A DNA stretch of 64,000 nucleotides from Gammaproteobacteria bacterium RIFCSPHIGHO2_12_FULL_38_11 (lineage in GTDB: Bacteria; Pseudomonadota; Gammaproteobacteria; Coxiellales; Coxiellaceae), in the NCBI GenBank assembly GCA_001801515.1, contig MGXX01000046.1, positions 1 to 64,000 of the forward strand, written 5' to 3'. The notes below the pieces were generated by a model. That model had not been told where the DNA came from, ran no database searches, and saw only the letters and a list, made by a program, of their open reading frames with translations. Made by a program: the position numbers and the translations under genes. Numbering within the stretch: the stretch's first letter is position 1; the number at the start of each line of letters is the position of its first letter. Below are positions 18,807 through 27,624 of the stretch, one piece after another.

Positions 18807-19625
18807 TCAAAAAGCGTAAATATCTTCTTGGGCGTGAATTGAAAACGCCTGCTTATCTTCAACGCGTTTGGCTGATAATTCGCCCGCCCAAACACAACCT
18901 GTATCTAATGCATGAATTTTTGGATGCCGACACTGCGCAGAATCTAACGAAGCCCAGTGTCCAAAAAATAAATCCATTATTGGATCAATCCAATGAAACC
19001 ATGGTCGATATTCTGGATCAATGGAAAAATCTGTTTTATTTTTTAAATCTAAGTGTCCGTTTTGATTACAAAATCGCATTCGCGTAAGTGCATTCAATAT
19101 GTATTTCACTTGATCCCATTTTGATAAATCTTCTCGAAATAATACGGGTTCATTGCCATATATATTTTCAAAAAACTGAACGGGATTGGCGCGCATCATT
19201 TGCATCACGTTTTCAGCATACTGATAAGTGACTTCGATCGACCAGATGGGTGGTATGCCTGCGTGAATTAATACAAAATTTTGCACTTTATCCCAATACA
19301 TCAGCGATTGCTTTAAAAGCCAGTGAATTAATTCGCCATAATCTGGTGCGTGTAAAATTTCAGTCAATGTATCTGACATAGGGTCTTGAGTCGCGTTTAA
19401 ACAAAAAGCGGTGGCTAAAAGACGCAAATCGTGATTACCAAGCACGACAATAGGGTCTTTCAGTTGTTTAATAAAGCGAAGTGTTTCCAATGATTTTGGC
19501 CCACAATTCACCAGATCGCCTACAAACCCCAGACGATCCTCTTCTGGATTAAATTTTACTGCGTCAAGCAGGGCCATCAAAGAGTCATAACAACCCTGCA
19601 CGTCACCAATGATGTAAGTGTTCAT
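18807..19625 (-). CDS. apaH: Diadenosine tetraphosphatase (symmetrical)
   Basis: The 272-residue PPP-superfamily phosphatase hydrolyses Ap4A to 2 ADP. Motifs are GDVQGCYDSL (the Gln form also occurs in Pseudomonas ApaH), GDLVNCGPKS and VLGNHDLRLLA, with FGHWASLD and LDTGCVWAGEL later. In the second motif the usual Arg (GDLVNRG) is Cys, encoded by TGT. That Arg contacts phosphate in PPP enzymes, so activity may be altered. Start chosen at 19625 to match the family N-terminus. Confidence 0.9.
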   Translation of the reverse strand: MNTYIIGDVQGCYDSLMALLDAVKFNPEEDRLGFVGDLVNCGPKSLETLRFIKQLKDPIVVLGNHDLRLLATAFCLNATQDPMSDTLTEILHAPDYGELIHWLLKQSLMYWDKVQNFVLIHAGIPPIWSIEVTYQYAENVMQMMRANPVQFFENIYGNEPVLFREDLSKWDQVKYILNALTRMRFCNQNGHLDLKNKTDFSIDPEYRPWFHWIDPIMDLFFGHWASLDSAQCRHPKIHALDTGCVWAGELSAKRVEDKQAFSIHAQEDIYAF

Positions 19626-19703
19626 ATTTTGAGTATAGCAGAATTTGAACAGTTGCATACTTTGAGTGATTTAATTCAACATATTGATTAAATTGATTTA
19701 AAA

Positions 19704-20270
19704 TCATTCTCGAATCACTTCACCGGTCAAAGCATCGCGAATTTCAGTGGGTCGTAGACGGCCACCCAATGGTTCATCGATAACAAAATCCACTGTATTA
19801 CCCAGGGTTAATTCAATTGTACGAATATCGCGTGCAGCCGGATCTCCACTTTTATTGCAGCTGGTAGAAATAATGGGGCGCCCAAATTTCTCGCACAATA
19901 TTTTTGCGATAGGATGTGCTGTAATTCTGACTGCAACATTATTGTGATTACCACGCACCCAATAAGGCACCTGATCGGTTGCAGGAAAAACCCAAGTCGT
20001 AGGACCGGGCCACGTTTCAAAAACACGCGTCAGTTGTTTGGGCTGAATATACAATATCAATGGCTCTAGCTGCTCCCAATTTGCAGCAATTAAAATAAAT
20101 CCTTTGTCCAATGCGCGATGCTTAATTTGTAAAATACGAGAAACAGCATCAACATTATCAGGATCACACCCTAAACCAAATACCGCCTCTGTTGGATAAG
20201 CGATAATTTTTCCTGCTCTTAAATTTTCAACAGCAATATCCAATTCATTTGATTTGATAATTTTGATCAT
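19704..20270 (-). CDS. tsaC: Threonylcarbamoyl-AMP synthase
   Basis: The 188-residue single-domain YrdC protein makes threonylcarbamoyl-AMP for the t6A37 tRNA modification. It has IAYPTEAVFGLGCDP, IKHRALDKGFIL, WPGPTTWVFP, VAVRITAHP and RPIISTSCNKSGDP, all conserved in TsaC. Length agrees with E. coli (190). It follows topA by 14 nt in the dprA-smg-topA-tsaC cluster, a conserved gammaproteobacterial arrangement. Confidence 0.95.
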   Translation of the reverse strand: MIKIIKSNELDIAVENLRAGKIIAYPTEAVFGLGCDPDNVDAVSRILQIKHRALDKGFILIAANWEQLEPLILYIQPKQLTRVFETWPGPTTWVFPATDQVPYWVRGNHNNVAVRITAHPIAKILCEKFGRPIISTSCNKSGDPAARDIRTIELTLGNTVDFVIDEPLGGRLRPTEIRDALTGEVIRE

Positions 20271-20284
20271 GAAAACAACTCATC

Positions 20285-22573
20285 CTAATTTTCCTTGTGC
20301 GGCAACAATTCCGTATAGCCACATGCTTTTTGAGGGCATATTTTCTCTTCGCCTTTTGCTTTTGTTGTTTTAATCATCATAATAGGCCAATGGCATTCTG
20401 GGCAAGCTTCTGCGATAGGTGGATTCCATAACGCATAATCACAGTCAGGATATCGCGAGCATGAATAAAAAATCTTACCGCGACGTGATTTGCGTTTTAA
20501 AATATGGCCTTGATGACATTTTGGGCATGCGACTTTTGTATCTTCTGGTTTTTCAAGTGGTTCAATAAATTTACATTTAGGATAATTGCTGCATCCGATA
20601 AATTTTCCATATTTACCATAACGCACAACCAGTGTTGATCCACAATCTGAACAGACGCGACCTTCAATAATTTCTTGATCTTTTTGGTCATCCCCCGCTA
20701 AATTTCGCGTGTAGTCACATTCTGGATAAGCGGTGCAGCCAATAAATCTACCGCGCTTACCAAGACGAATGGATAATTGCTTTTTGCATTTTGGACAAAG
20801 TTCCTCTATTTTTTCTTGCGTTACATCACTGCGTTGCACATTTTTTTTCACATCTTCAACACGCTCACTAAAAGGAGACCAAAATTCTTTTAAAATAGGA
20901 ATCCAAGCAACTTCACCATTTGCAATAGAATCCAGTTCGTTTTCTAATTTTGCTGTAAAATCATAATCAACATATTGTGTAAAATAAGTTGTTAAAAAAT
21001 AATTTACAACACGGCCCACATCAGTTGGTTTAAATCGCTTTTGATCCATATCCACATATTCGCGATTTTTTAAAGTAGCAATAATGGAGGCGTAAGTTGA
21101 CGGACGACCAATACCAAACTCTTCCAATGCTTTCACCAAACTTGCTTCGCCAAATCGCGGCGGCGGCTCAGTAAAATGCTGTTCGCCCACGATAGACTCA
21201 ATTGGAACGATCTGCCCTTCTTCAAATGCAGGTAACACACCCTCCGCTTCTTCATCAGATATTTTTTTGTCGTCATAGTCTTCCTGATAAACAGATATAA
21301 ATCCTGGATTCACAATGACTGATCCGTTAGCACGAAAAATACTATCTGCAATTTCAAAATCAACTGCAACCGTATGCATTGTTGCTTCAATCATTTGTGA
21401 CGCAACGGATCGCTTCCAGATTAAATCGTACAATTTAAATTGCTCTGGCGTTAAAAAAGATTTGATGTCACTGGGATGTCGCGTGACTGCGGTAGGACGA
21501 ACTGCTTCATGCGCTTCTTGTGCATTTTTGGATTTCGTTTTATAAATTTGTGGTTCGCTCGGTACAAATTCTTTTCCAAATCGAGCGGCAATTGCTTCGC
21601 GAATTTCTGTAACAGCTTCTTGCGCAAGCGTGACAGAATCAGTACGCATATAAGTAATTAAACCAATCGAGCCTTCTTCGCCAATATCGATACCTTCGTA
21701 TAACTGTTGCGCGATTTGCATCGTGCGTTGCGCGGAAAATCCTAATTTTCGCGCGGCTTCTTGTTGCAATGTTGATGTAGTAAACGGCGCTGCTGGATTT
21801 CGCTTGCGTTCTTTTTTTGTAATTTTACTAACAACGCATTTTCCATTTGATTTACTGATGAGATGGTCGCAAATCTGATTGGCTGTCTTACTATCCTGAA
21901 TTGTAAATTGCTCTATTTTTTCATCTTTAAAATGCGTGAGACGCGTCTGAATCATTGATTCTTTTTCAGATAATTTTGCGTGAATAGTCCAATATTCTTG
22001 AGAAAGAAATTTTTCAATTTCTAACTCACGCTCAACAATTAACCGCAACGCAGGGCTTTGTACGCGGCCAGCTGATAAACCTGGTCTTACTTTTCGCCAT
22101 AACAAAGGAGATAAATTAAAGCCTACTAAATAATCCAATGCACGACGCGCTTGCTGTGCATTCACTAAATCCATAGAAATTTTACGTGGATGTGCAATAG
22201 CATCTTGAATTGCTTTTTTGGTAATTTGATGAAACGCAATGCGTTCCACTTTTTTATCTTTCAGACCTTTTTTTTCTTTTAAAATTTGTTCGATATGCCA
22301 AGCAATCGCTTCTCCTTCGCGGTCTGGATCGGGAGCGAGATATAAACCATCGCATTTTGCTAACGCTTTTCGAATTGCATCAACATGTTTTTCGTTTTTT
22401 TCAATCAGTTGGTATTTCATCTGAAAATCATTATTGGGATCCACTGCGCCTTCTTTTGGCACAAGATCACGCACATGACCGTAAGACGCCATGACTTCAT
22501 AATCTTTTCCCAAATACTTTTTGATTGTTTTGGCTTTGGCGGGAGATTCAACGATAACAAGATATTTAGACAT
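20285..22573 (-). CDS. topA: DNA topoisomerase I
   Basis: Type IA topoisomerase of 762 residues that relaxes negative supercoils. It has an N-terminal Toprim domain (VESPAKAKTIKKYLG, then APDPDREGEAIAWH), the strand-cleaving Tyr in GLITYMRTDS (near residue 310), and three C-terminal C4 zinc modules plus a fourth degenerate one (CPECHWP with CPQKACGY). It is shorter than E. coli TopA (865) because the last ribbon domains are reduced. Confidence 0.96.
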   Translation of the reverse strand: MSKYLVIVESPAKAKTIKKYLGKDYEVMASYGHVRDLVPKEGAVDPNNDFQMKYQLIEKNEKHVDAIRKALAKCDGLYLAPDPDREGEAIAWHIEQILKEKKGLKDKKVERIAFHQITKKAIQDAIAHPRKISMDLVNAQQARRALDYLVGFNLSPLLWRKVRPGLSAGRVQSPALRLIVERELEIEKFLSQEYWTIHAKLSEKESMIQTRLTHFKDEKIEQFTIQDSKTANQICDHLISKSNGKCVVSKITKKERKRNPAAPFTTSTLQQEAARKLGFSAQRTMQIAQQLYEGIDIGEEGSIGLITYMRTDSVTLAQEAVTEIREAIAARFGKEFVPSEPQIYKTKSKNAQEAHEAVRPTAVTRHPSDIKSFLTPEQFKLYDLIWKRSVASQMIEATMHTVAVDFEIADSIFRANGSVIVNPGFISVYQEDYDDKKISDEEAEGVLPAFEEGQIVPIESIVGEQHFTEPPPRFGEASLVKALEEFGIGRPSTYASIIATLKNREYVDMDQKRFKPTDVGRVVNYFLTTYFTQYVDYDFTAKLENELDSIANGEVAWIPILKEFWSPFSERVEDVKKNVQRSDVTQEKIEELCPKCKKQLSIRLGKRGRFIGCTAYPECDYTRNLAGDDQKDQEIIEGRVCSDCGSTLVVRYGKYGKFIGCSNYPKCKFIEPLEKPEDTKVACPKCHQGHILKRKSRRGKIFYSCSRYPDCDYALWNPPIAEACPECHWPIMMIKTTKAKGEEKICPQKACGYTELLPHKEN

Positions 22574-22591
22574 AACTAATTTAAATCCATT

Positions 22592-23065
22592 TTAATGCAC
22601 TGTGTCGTAGGTATCTGCATTCACCAACAAATCCATGTGTTTTAATGCTTCATCACAGTTTGGTATATTAAATAAAACCATGAACGTTACCCATTTCATT
22701 AAAGGCAAATCAATTCCTTCGTGTATTAATTCCATTATTTGATGAATCACAATTTCACGTGTCATTGGCGTTAGAATGCCCTGAGACTCCAGTGATATAA
22801 CAAAACCTCGGCAATCATCGCTCATTAAATTTAATTCATCTTCGCTAAAGATACGAAATGAGTGTGAAGATGCTTTTGGCAAATGATCGCTTAAATCAAT
22901 TAAATTACCCAACCAACGAAATGCTCTTCCAATGCTATGCGCATGAAATCCAGCGGATTTCAATTCGGCAATAATTTTTGAATCGTGCAAATTCAGTCGA
23001 TCATGCTTTGTCATATGATTGTGAAACAAATACATCAATACATTTAATACACTTTGTTCATTCAT
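22592..23065 (-). CDS. smg: Smg family protein (DUF494)
   Basis: The 157-residue, mostly helical protein equals E. coli Smg in length. It shows the family start (NVLMYLFHNHM) and the central AFRWLGNL segment with FSEDELNLMSDDCRGF. Its function is unknown, but it is conserved between dprA and topA across gammaproteobacteria. Its ATG overlaps the dprA stop as ATGA. Confidence 0.9.
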   Translation of the reverse strand: MNEQSVLNVLMYLFHNHMTKHDRLNLHDSKIIAELKSAGFHAHSIGRAFRWLGNLIDLSDHLPKASSHSFRIFSEDELNLMSDDCRGFVISLESQGILTPMTREIVIHQIMELIHEGIDLPLMKWVTFMVLFNIPNCDEALKHMDLLVNADTYDTVH

Positions 23066-24180
23066 ATTTTAATATAACCATTTAATTGCGATCGAATATA
23101 ACCATGCAATTCTAAAATCAATAAATGCGCCATGACCGATTGCGCTGATAGTTTACTGTGTTCGCAAATTTGGTCAACACTTGTCACGTCGCTCTCGATA
23201 CAGGCTAACACCAGCTGTTGCTCATGATCAAGTATAAAATTTTTGAAACTCGATGAATTTAAAGTATTTTCTGATGAATTTTTATGGTCGCTCATCGTTA
23301 AAAATGGTTTTAGCTCATCCAGCACATCTTCAGCTGAAACTACACATTTCGCACCCTGTTGAATTAAAGCATGGCATCCGGTTGACAGAGGATTACGCAC
23401 AGAACCCGGTAAAGCAAATACCTCACGGTTTTGCGCAATTGCATAATGCGCGGTAATTAAAGAACCGCTTTTTAGCGCCGCTTCGATTACCAATGTTCCC
23501 AATGATAACCCACTAATAATGCGATTTCTTCTAGGAAAGTTTTCTGCTTTAGGCGGCATATTCAATGGCCACTCAGAAACCAAACAACCATTTTCAATAA
23601 TTTTTTCTGCCAACGCATTATTTTTCTTAGGATATACATAACACAACCCATTGCCTAAAACAGCAATTGTTTTTCCATTCGCTTGTAATGCACCCTCGTG
23701 ACAAGCTGTATCAATTCCCAATGCCAAGCCACTGGTAATGCAAATATTCTGTTTCGCTAATTCAAATGCAAATTGTTTGGCAATATCGATTCCAGTTGGT
23801 GATGGATTGCGACTACCGACTATCGCAATCTGTGTTGCAGATAATAAATTAACATCGCCCGAAATATACAAAATAGGCGGCAAACTTGAAATCTCAGATA
23901 ATAGTTTAGGATAATTTTGATTTGTAAAGTTGATAATACAGTTTTTATCATGTTGAGTTAACCATTTTTCTGTTGTTATTAATAATTGCTCATCTGCATT
24001 TTTAATAGCGTAAATCTGCGCTTCATTTAATCTCAAAAAACGTAAATCAGATTTACTAGCACGGCAAATATTGTCTATTGTTTTAAATTCATTCAATAAT
24101 TTTCGAATTGTTTTCATACCAATCAACGGCGCATGCGCAAGCTGCAACCAATAGATTAATTCTGTATTTAGTTTTTGCAT
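23062..24180 (-). CDS. dprA: DNA processing protein DprA
   Basis: Loads RecA on incoming single-stranded DNA during transformation. The Rossmann-like core shows IVGSRNPSPTG, ITSGLALGIDTACHEGAL, VLGNGLCYVYPKKN, ENFPRRNRIISGLS and EVFALPGSVRNPLSTGCHALIQQGA. A C-terminal winged-helix (DprA_WH) segment follows residue ~315. The 372-residue length is normal. Together with the reduced pilM/N/O/Q cluster at 56-58.7 kb it suggests retained DNA-uptake capacity. Confidence 0.95.
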   Translation of the reverse strand: MQKLNTELIYWLQLAHAPLIGMKTIRKLLNEFKTIDNICRASKSDLRFLRLNEAQIYAIKNADEQLLITTEKWLTQHDKNCIINFTNQNYPKLLSEISSLPPILYISGDVNLLSATQIAIVGSRNPSPTGIDIAKQFAFELAKQNICITSGLALGIDTACHEGALQANGKTIAVLGNGLCYVYPKKNNALAEKIIENGCLVSEWPLNMPPKAENFPRRNRIISGLSLGTLVIEAALKSGSLITAHYAIAQNREVFALPGSVRNPLSTGCHALIQQGAKCVVSAEDVLDELKPFLTMSDHKNSSENTLNSSSFKNFILDHEQQLVLACIESDVTSVDQICEHSKLSAQSVMAHLLILELHGYIRSQLNGYIKI

Positions 24181-24237
24181 GTGATGATATTATTGATAAT
24201 TTAAAATAAGGCAATACTGTGTTTTTAAGGGGAAAAC

Positions 24238-25182
24238 ATGTCGTTTAAAATAATATTCGCTGGAACGCCAGAGTTTGCTGTACCTGCTTTAAAAAAATTA
24301 CTCGACAGCGATCATCAAATACTAACTGTATTAACGCAACCGGACCGACCCGCAGGGCGTGGCCAAAAATTATGCGTGTCACCTATAAAACAGCTAGCCC
24401 AAGAAAATAATATTAAAATTGATCAACCCACTACGTTAAAAGATGTAGCGGCCCAAAAAACAATAATGCAACTCAATCCCGACATCATCATCGTTGTCGC
24501 ATACGGTATGATTTTGCCCAAAACAGTTTTAAATATTCCGCGATTTGGCTGTATTAATATTCATCCATCATTATTACCAAAATGGCGTGGCGCAGCTCCT
24601 ATTCAACGCGCTATTGAGGCTGGCGATACAAAAACAGGTGTCACCATTATGCAATTAAACGAAAAAATGGATGCGGGTGATATTTTATTACAAGAAAGCA
24701 TCACATTGAATGATCACGAAACCAGCGGCACAATACATCATGTTTTAAGCGAATTAGGCGCGACATTATTATTAAAAACATTAAACTTACTGGAAGAAAC
24801 AAAAATAAAACCAATGCGACAAAATAATAACGAAGCAACTTATGCCAATAAAATTGAAAAATCAGAAGCGATAATTCATTGGAAAAAATCAGCCACAGAA
24901 ATTCACAATCAAATTCGCGCTTTTAATCCATGGCCTATTTGCACAACATATTTTCAAAATCAATCGCTTCGCATTTTTGAATCATTTGTTTTAAATGAAA
25001 AACAAAATGGTGTACCCGGCACTTTGGTTTCTATTGATAAAAATTATTTGCATATTGCAACAGGCAATGGCACATTAGGAATTAAGTCGATTCAACTACC
25101 TGGAAAAAAACAAATCTCTGCTGCTGATTTTATACATGGCCATCAGGCGCAGCTCATTGTTGGGAAAATCATATTTGGATAA
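24238..25182 (+). CDS. fmt: Methionyl-tRNA formyltransferase
   Basis: Formylates initiator Met-tRNA using 10-formyl-THF. It has FAGTPEFAVPAL at the N-terminus, the folate/catalytic segment NIHPSLLPKWRGAAPIQRAI, then GVTIMQLNEKMDAGDIL, and a C-terminal OB-like domain with AFNPWP. A 314-residue length and an AAGGGG Shine-Dalgarno support the start. The usual partner def (peptide deformylase) is not adjacent; gmhB follows instead by 3 nt. Confidence 0.95.
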   Translation: MSFKIIFAGTPEFAVPALKKLLDSDHQILTVLTQPDRPAGRGQKLCVSPIKQLAQENNIKIDQPTTLKDVAAQKTIMQLNPDIIIVVAYGMILPKTVLNIPRFGCINIHPSLLPKWRGAAPIQRAIEAGDTKTGVTIMQLNEKMDAGDILLQESITLNDHETSGTIHHVLSELGATLLLKTLNLLEETKIKPMRQNNNEATYANKIEKSEAIIHWKKSATEIHNQIRAFNPWPICTTYFQNQSLRIFESFVLNEKQNGVPGTLVSIDKNYLHIATGNGTLGIKSIQLPGKKQISAADFIHGHQAQLIVGKIIFG

Positions 25183-25185
25183 TTT

Positions 25186-25716
25186 ATGCTATTTATTTTA
25201 GATCGTGACGGTGTTATCAATTTTGAATCAGAAGATTATATTAAATCGCCCGATGAATGGCACGCTATTCCAGGCAGTCTTAAGGCGATTGCGATGCTCA
25301 CTCAAGCTGGCCATCAAATTGCGGTTGCAACCAATCAATCCGGCGTGGGCAGAAAACTTTTTTCAGATGCAATGTTAAAAAAAATCCATCAAAAAATGTT
25401 GAATGAAGTTGAAAAATCGGGTGGAAAAATAAATAAAATTTATTATTGCCCACATACACCCAATGATTATTGCGATTGTCGAAAACCCAAAACAGGTTTA
25501 TTAAAAGAAATTTTTAAAGATTTCAAAATAAATCCTGCAGATACAATTCTGATTGGCGACAATTTACGCGATTTAGAAGCAGGAGCAAACATGGGGTGTC
25601 AACTGATTTTAGTGAAAACAGGTCACGGTGAATTGACTGCTAAAAATTTAAGCGCTTTTCATCATGATGTACTTATTTTTGATAATTTATTACAAGCGGT
25701 AAATGCATTATCTTAA
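25186..25716 (+). CDS. gmhB: D-glycero-beta-D-manno-heptose-1,7-bisphosphate 7-phosphatase
   Basis: A HAD-superfamily phosphatase of 176 residues for LPS heptose synthesis. It has the nucleophile motif LDRDGVIN, the ATNQSGVGR motif, the GmhB zinc site (YYCPHTPNDYCDCRKP, i.e. CxH...CxC) and the acidic IGDNLRDLEAG. It starts 3 nt after fmt. Histidinol phosphatase HisB-N is the close alternative, but no his genes are nearby. Confidence 0.88.
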   Translation: MLFILDRDGVINFESEDYIKSPDEWHAIPGSLKAIAMLTQAGHQIAVATNQSGVGRKLFSDAMLKKIHQKMLNEVEKSGGKINKIYYCPHTPNDYCDCRKPKTGLLKEIFKDFKINPADTILIGDNLRDLEAGANMGCQLILVKTGHGELTAKNLSAFHHDVLIFDNLLQAVNALS

Positions 25717-25763
25717 AAATACGCGTATTTCTATAATTATAAACACAAATTTATATTTTATAA

Positions 25764-25796
25764 TTTAATATTTTCTTAATTTGCATCGCCTATACT
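25764..25796 (+). promoter_or_regulatory. PmrA-box-like promoter of the J-domain protein
   Basis: TTAATATT (25765-25772), TT, then CTTAAT (25775-25780) matches the core of the published PmrA consensus. TATACT (25791-25796, 5/6 to -10) begins exactly 10 nt after the second half-site. The gene starts at 25831. Confidence 0.75.
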
Positions 25797-25830
25797 AAAC
25801 AGAGGGTATTAGTAGAAAAGGTAGAAAATT

Positions 25831-27345
25831 ATGCCAACAGAAGCACAACGGTTATTAGACAAAATTCACGCAATGTCACAAGGGGAAAGTTTTAAAGATG
25901 CAGATATTAAGACATTCGAAATTGAAATGCTGGTGAATGTGCTACCAGAAATTTCCGATGCTGGTGAGGATCACATCAGAGTAGGTGAAGTTGGTAGCAT
26001 TTCTTATTATGAACTTCTCAATATTTCGACAGATGCGGATGATGCAACGATCAGAAGAGCGTACCGTGCACTGACGATAAAAACACATCCTGATAAGACG
26101 GGAACAGGCGGTGAATTGTTTCGTAAAGTAACCGATGCTTATCAAGTATTGAGTAATGCAAACAAAAAATTCGACTATAACTGCGCCATACAAGATTCGC
26201 TTTTGAAGACAAAGGCAGCAAAAAAAGCTACAGAAGAGCAAGCAAAATTTAAAAGAAAACAAGAAAAATATCAGGCTGAGCAAGCAGAAGAAAAACGGGC
26301 TAAAGAAAAAGCGATGAAGGTGGTGGCAGCTGATGCAAAAGAAGCGGCTGAGCAAAAAAGAAAGGATATTTTCATTGATCGTGTGACTCAAGCCAAATCG
26401 TCTTCGGATTTAGAAAAAATACTAAGTGAAATCGGCATGGCGCAACACGAAAATGATAACGATGTATTGGAAAAAATTGCGGAGCATAACCATGCGAATC
26501 TTAGTGTTTTAGAAAAAGTATGGGAACAGGCAACGAGTCCGGATGTGTTAAAAGCTGTTGTAAGCGCAAGTTACGGGTTGAACGAGACAGATGGCAATAG
26601 CCTCAGAGAAAAAATAACAACTGATTCAGATGCTACTTATGGCGCCCTTGGGCTTGTAGTTGATATGAGCGGCAAAGGAAGTAATGCTGTGATGTCCGGA
26701 CAAATATTGCATAACCTTTTGCATCATCCAAAGATTTCTTTTACACCTACGCTTAATATTGCAAAGGGAAACAAGGGATATGGCATAAGCATAGCTATAA
26801 CGACAGCCAATATCACATCAGACGCTTTAACACAAGCAGCTAAACTGGCAAGCAATCCAAAAGCGTCACAGTTCATTTCAAATCATCCCAAGGCATTACA
26901 AACTCACGGATTAAGTGCGCAGACGATTGCGGATGAGGAAAAAACACGGCAATATCGTGCTGTAAAAAAAACACGGTGTGGCCAAAAAAAGCAATCTGAG
27001 CGCTATTCATTTACTTTACCCAAATTATCCAGCAGCAAAATTGCTTTAACCAGCAGCATCGCAGTTGGCATGGGGGGTGTTGCGTTAATTGCTATTGGTA
27101 TTACGTCGCTGGTGGCATCGCATGGCGTATTGGGACCGCTATCAGTTTTAGCTTTCTATAAAGGCATAGCGATGTTAAAAGTCGCTGCCGGCTTGTCGAT
27201 AGGTGGTGGTGCTATTGCGACAGGCGCAAGTGTAAAAATGTTTAAAAGCGTTAATAAAAAAGATCGGAAGCAAAAGAAAATTAAAAATGAACAAACAGAA
27301 AGTGCAACGCCATCCTCACTCAAGACTATAGATAAATTTGGATAA
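25831..27345 (+). CDS. J-domain protein with C-terminal membrane hairpin, candidate effector
   Basis: Residues ~58-117 form a J domain: YYELLNISTDADDATIRRAY, the HPD tripeptide at 86-88 and the FRKVTDAYQVLSN helix. A Lys/Glu/Ala-rich coiled coil covers ~122-180. A helical middle and a hydrophobic Gly/Ala-rich hairpin (~404-468) follow, then a charged tail with KNEQTES. Neither the Gly/Phe region nor the zinc fingers of housekeeping DnaJ is present. J domains recruit Hsp70; here the target could be a host Hsp70 at a membrane (inference). The start has AAAGGTAGAAAATT upstream. Confidence 0.85.
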   Translation: MPTEAQRLLDKIHAMSQGESFKDADIKTFEIEMLVNVLPEISDAGEDHIRVGEVGSISYYELLNISTDADDATIRRAYRALTIKTHPDKTGTGGELFRKVTDAYQVLSNANKKFDYNCAIQDSLLKTKAAKKATEEQAKFKRKQEKYQAEQAEEKRAKEKAMKVVAADAKEAAEQKRKDIFIDRVTQAKSSSDLEKILSEIGMAQHENDNDVLEKIAEHNHANLSVLEKVWEQATSPDVLKAVVSASYGLNETDGNSLREKITTDSDATYGALGLVVDMSGKGSNAVMSGQILHNLLHHPKISFTPTLNIAKGNKGYGISIAITTANITSDALTQAAKLASNPKASQFISNHPKALQTHGLSAQTIADEEKTRQYRAVKKTRCGQKKQSERYSFTLPKLSSSKIALTSSIAVGMGGVALIAIGITSLVASHGVLGPLSVLAFYKGIAMLKVAAGLSIGGGAIATGASVKMFKSVNKKDRKQKKIKNEQTESATPSSLKTIDKFG

Positions 27346-27349
27346 AGCC

Positions 27350-27445
27350 AAGCGCATCCGTCCTGAACATTGTAAATATATCAAAGCGACGCCGATGGGT
27401 GTTCCGCTAAAACTTGTGGAAAAAACATCTGGGTCAAATAATTAA
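27350..27445 (+). pseudogene. Open-frame fragment of unknown origin after the J-domain gene
   Basis: Directly after the J-domain stop a different frame stays open and ends at TAA 27443-27445, reading KRIRPEHCKYIKATPMGV followed by PLKLVEKTSG. It has no start codon or ribosome site of its own. Its composition looks coding, so I read it as a scrap of a lost gene; the family is not recognised. Confidence 0.3.
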
Positions 27446-27451
27446 TGCTGC

Positions 27452-27612
27452 GAAACACAGAATACCTTAAATATTGGCTTGCCTGAAACCAGTGTTCGTC
27501 AGGCGGTCAATAAGTTACTATTGGAGATTATCTTTTTAAAGATAAAACGGGCATGATTCGCATTCTTGATCCAGCGTTACAGAAGTTTCTTTTGACGATG
27601 CAAAACAAGTAA
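27452..27612 (+). pseudogene. 3' remnant of an AAA/archaeal-type ATPase, with frameshift
   Basis: From 27452 the frame reads ETQNTLNIGLPETSVRQAVN then KLLL. Near 27521 one base appears missing, and a second frame continues GDYLFKDKTGMIRILDPALQ then KFLLTMQNK to a TAA at 27610-27612. Joined, this resembles the C-terminal winged helix of prokaryotic AAA ATPases, which typically end in a (Y)xDxxGxxxxxDPxxxxYL pattern. The ATPase core is absent, so this is a decayed gene end. Confidence 0.5.
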
Positions 27613-27624
27613 GAGGTAATACCG

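Noticed and set aside
25942..26391. Phe/Cys-rich minus-strand frame opposite the J-domain gene
   Set aside because: The composition is the complement of a Lys/Glu-rich coiled coil; a typical shadow frame.
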